From contig CACGHY010000010.1 in assembly GCA_902573085.1 (NCBI GenBank), forward strand, positions 1 to 37,745: DNA of 37,745 nucleotides. The letters are read 5' to 3'. Positions 37,237 to 37,745 of this stretch are shown here, piece by piece. Numbering within the stretch: position 1 is the stretch's first letter; every line of letters begins with the position of its first letter. A program made the translations under genes and the position numbers. A model generated the notes under the pieces. The model did not search any database, was not told the DNA's origin, and saw nothing but the letters and a program-made list of their open reading frames with translations. This stretch comes from an uncultured Candidatus Poseidoniales archaeon (lineage in GTDB: Archaea; Thermoplasmatota; Poseidoniia; Poseidoniales; Thalassarchaeaceae).

Positions 37237-37745
37237 GTGTCCGAAGACCCCGAGGACTATCTTATTCTCGATGAGGAAGAAGAAGAAACTTCCAAATTGG
37301 ACCGAGAACGAATATCTCTCCCAAAGATTGGATTTCCGAGACTCTCCAAGCCAAGAAAAGAGTATGATGACGAGATTGAAGATCAAGGCCAGTTTATGGA
37401 GGATGGATTCGAGATAACTTTGGACGGGACTCATACTTTTGATTGGAGCATAAGGGGGATGGATTGTCCGGACTGTGCGATGAAAGCAACAAGAGCAGTA
37501 AACAGGCTTCCTGGCGTTGAATCATGCAGGATTTCAGTTTCAGATGGTTCTGTGGAGGTCTCTCAGGATATTTCCAATGGGACTGTTTCACGGGTATCCT
37601 CTGTCCTCTCCAGTCTTGGTCATGACCCTGACATTAGCTGGCTCAGAGTTGTTGGAATATCTCCTTCATCTCTCTTCTCAAGACTTAGAGTTGACTCCAA
37701 GGGACTAAGAGAATGGCTTCTGAATGTACCAGGAATCCTAGATGT
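37237..37745 (+). CDS. Heavy-metal P-type ATPase or HMA-domain protein (partial, N-terminus only)
   Basis: The frame runs from a GTG at 37237 to the window edge (169 codons, no stop). An acidic leader of about 65 residues (rich in Glu, Asp and Lys) comes first. A heavy-metal-associated (HMA) domain follows at residues 69-135, with WSIRGMDCPDCAMKATRAVNRL: the GMDCxxC metal-binding loop has Cys77 and Cys80. This domain normally precedes the transmembrane and ATPase parts of copper, zinc, cadmium or lead exporters; those parts lie outside the window. The Asp before the second cysteine (CPDC rather than CxxC with a small residue) resembles Zn/Cd/Pb-type domains, though copper is not excluded. The start codon is uncertain (later Met54 possible). 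It is divergent from the HAD phosphatase. Confidence 0.72.
   Translation, partial: MSEDPEDYLILDEEEEETSKLDRERISLPKIGFPRLSKPRKEYDDEIEDQGQFMEDGFEITLDGTHTFDWSIRGMDCPDCAMKATRAVNRLPGVESCRISVSDGSVEVSQDISNGTVSRVSSVLSSLGHDPDISWLRVVGISPSSLFSRLRVDSKGLREWLLNVPGILD

Overview
The window reads as archaeal chromosome. It holds archaeal information-processing genes: Sec61 beta, S8e, SRP19, elongation factor 1A, uS10, a family B DNA polymerase with a C-terminal PCNA-binding motif, a GINS subunit, an MCTS1-like PUA protein, a Trm4-like RNA methyltransferase and an Lrp regulator. Mixed in are bacterial-looking metabolic genes: bifunctional RibD, a ThrH-type HAD enzyme, a PepC-type C1 peptidase and a nitroreductase resembling iodotyrosine deiodinase. 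An aerobic A1-type cytochrome oxidase, lipobox and PGF-CTERM surface proteins, and many TATA boxes about 26 bases before a start codon (leaderless transcripts) also point to a free-living aerobic marine euryarchaeote of the Thermoplasmatota. My best guess is the Poseidoniales (Marine Group II) or Marine Group III. This is inference; no database was searched. The length is about that of a fosmid insert.

Layout: 1-2883 (-) is the 5' part of a large secreted protein with tandem repeats, cut at the window edge. 2948-5138 holds divergent ribD and a lipid-kinase-like gene. 5139-9912 (-) is tRNA-Ser and a cytochrome oxidase operon transcribed coxB-coxA-coxC-coxD. 9976-13456 holds a Toprim protein, an Lrp regulator, an RNA m5C methyltransferase, a conserved-looking unknown and Sec61 beta. 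13459-15604 holds three unrecognised genes. 15601-22030 carries a Xer recombinase and a RimK-like ligase (-), divergent from a SAP-domain membrane protein, a ParA ATPase and an EamA transporter (+). 22013-24590 (-) has a collagen-like cupredoxin lipoprotein, the nitroreductase and a PGF-CTERM protein. 24630-28270 has the PUA protein, ThrH, S8e-SRP19-GNAT and a branched-chain aminotransferase. 28337-33972 has PolB, a PKD lipoprotein, EF-1A and uS10. 33975-37745 has PepC, GINS, tRNA-Leu, a HAD phosphatase and the start of a metal P-type ATPase.

Expression signals seem to be of two kinds. First genes of transcripts tend to have a TATA box 25-28 bases before the start codon (S8e, Sec61 beta, both lipoproteins, the repeat protein). 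Downstream operon genes (coxA, coxC, coxD, uS10) carry Shine-Dalgarno sequences or overlap their upstream neighbour (ATGA or GTGA). EF-1A has both a TATA box and a Shine-Dalgarno, spanned by a striking 38-bp palindrome.

The most unusual items are: an oxidase subunit I fused to a secreted Reeler-like domain with a CxCH motif; a lipoprotein combining a collagen-like stalk with a C-terminal cupredoxin site; a SAP-domain protein that would place a putative DNA-binding domain at the membrane, next to ParA and Xer; the EF-1A palindrome; and the multi-repeat DxDGDG surface protein. No CRISPR array, insertion sequence, rRNA or replication origin was recognised, and there is no gene-free stretch longer than 300 bases.
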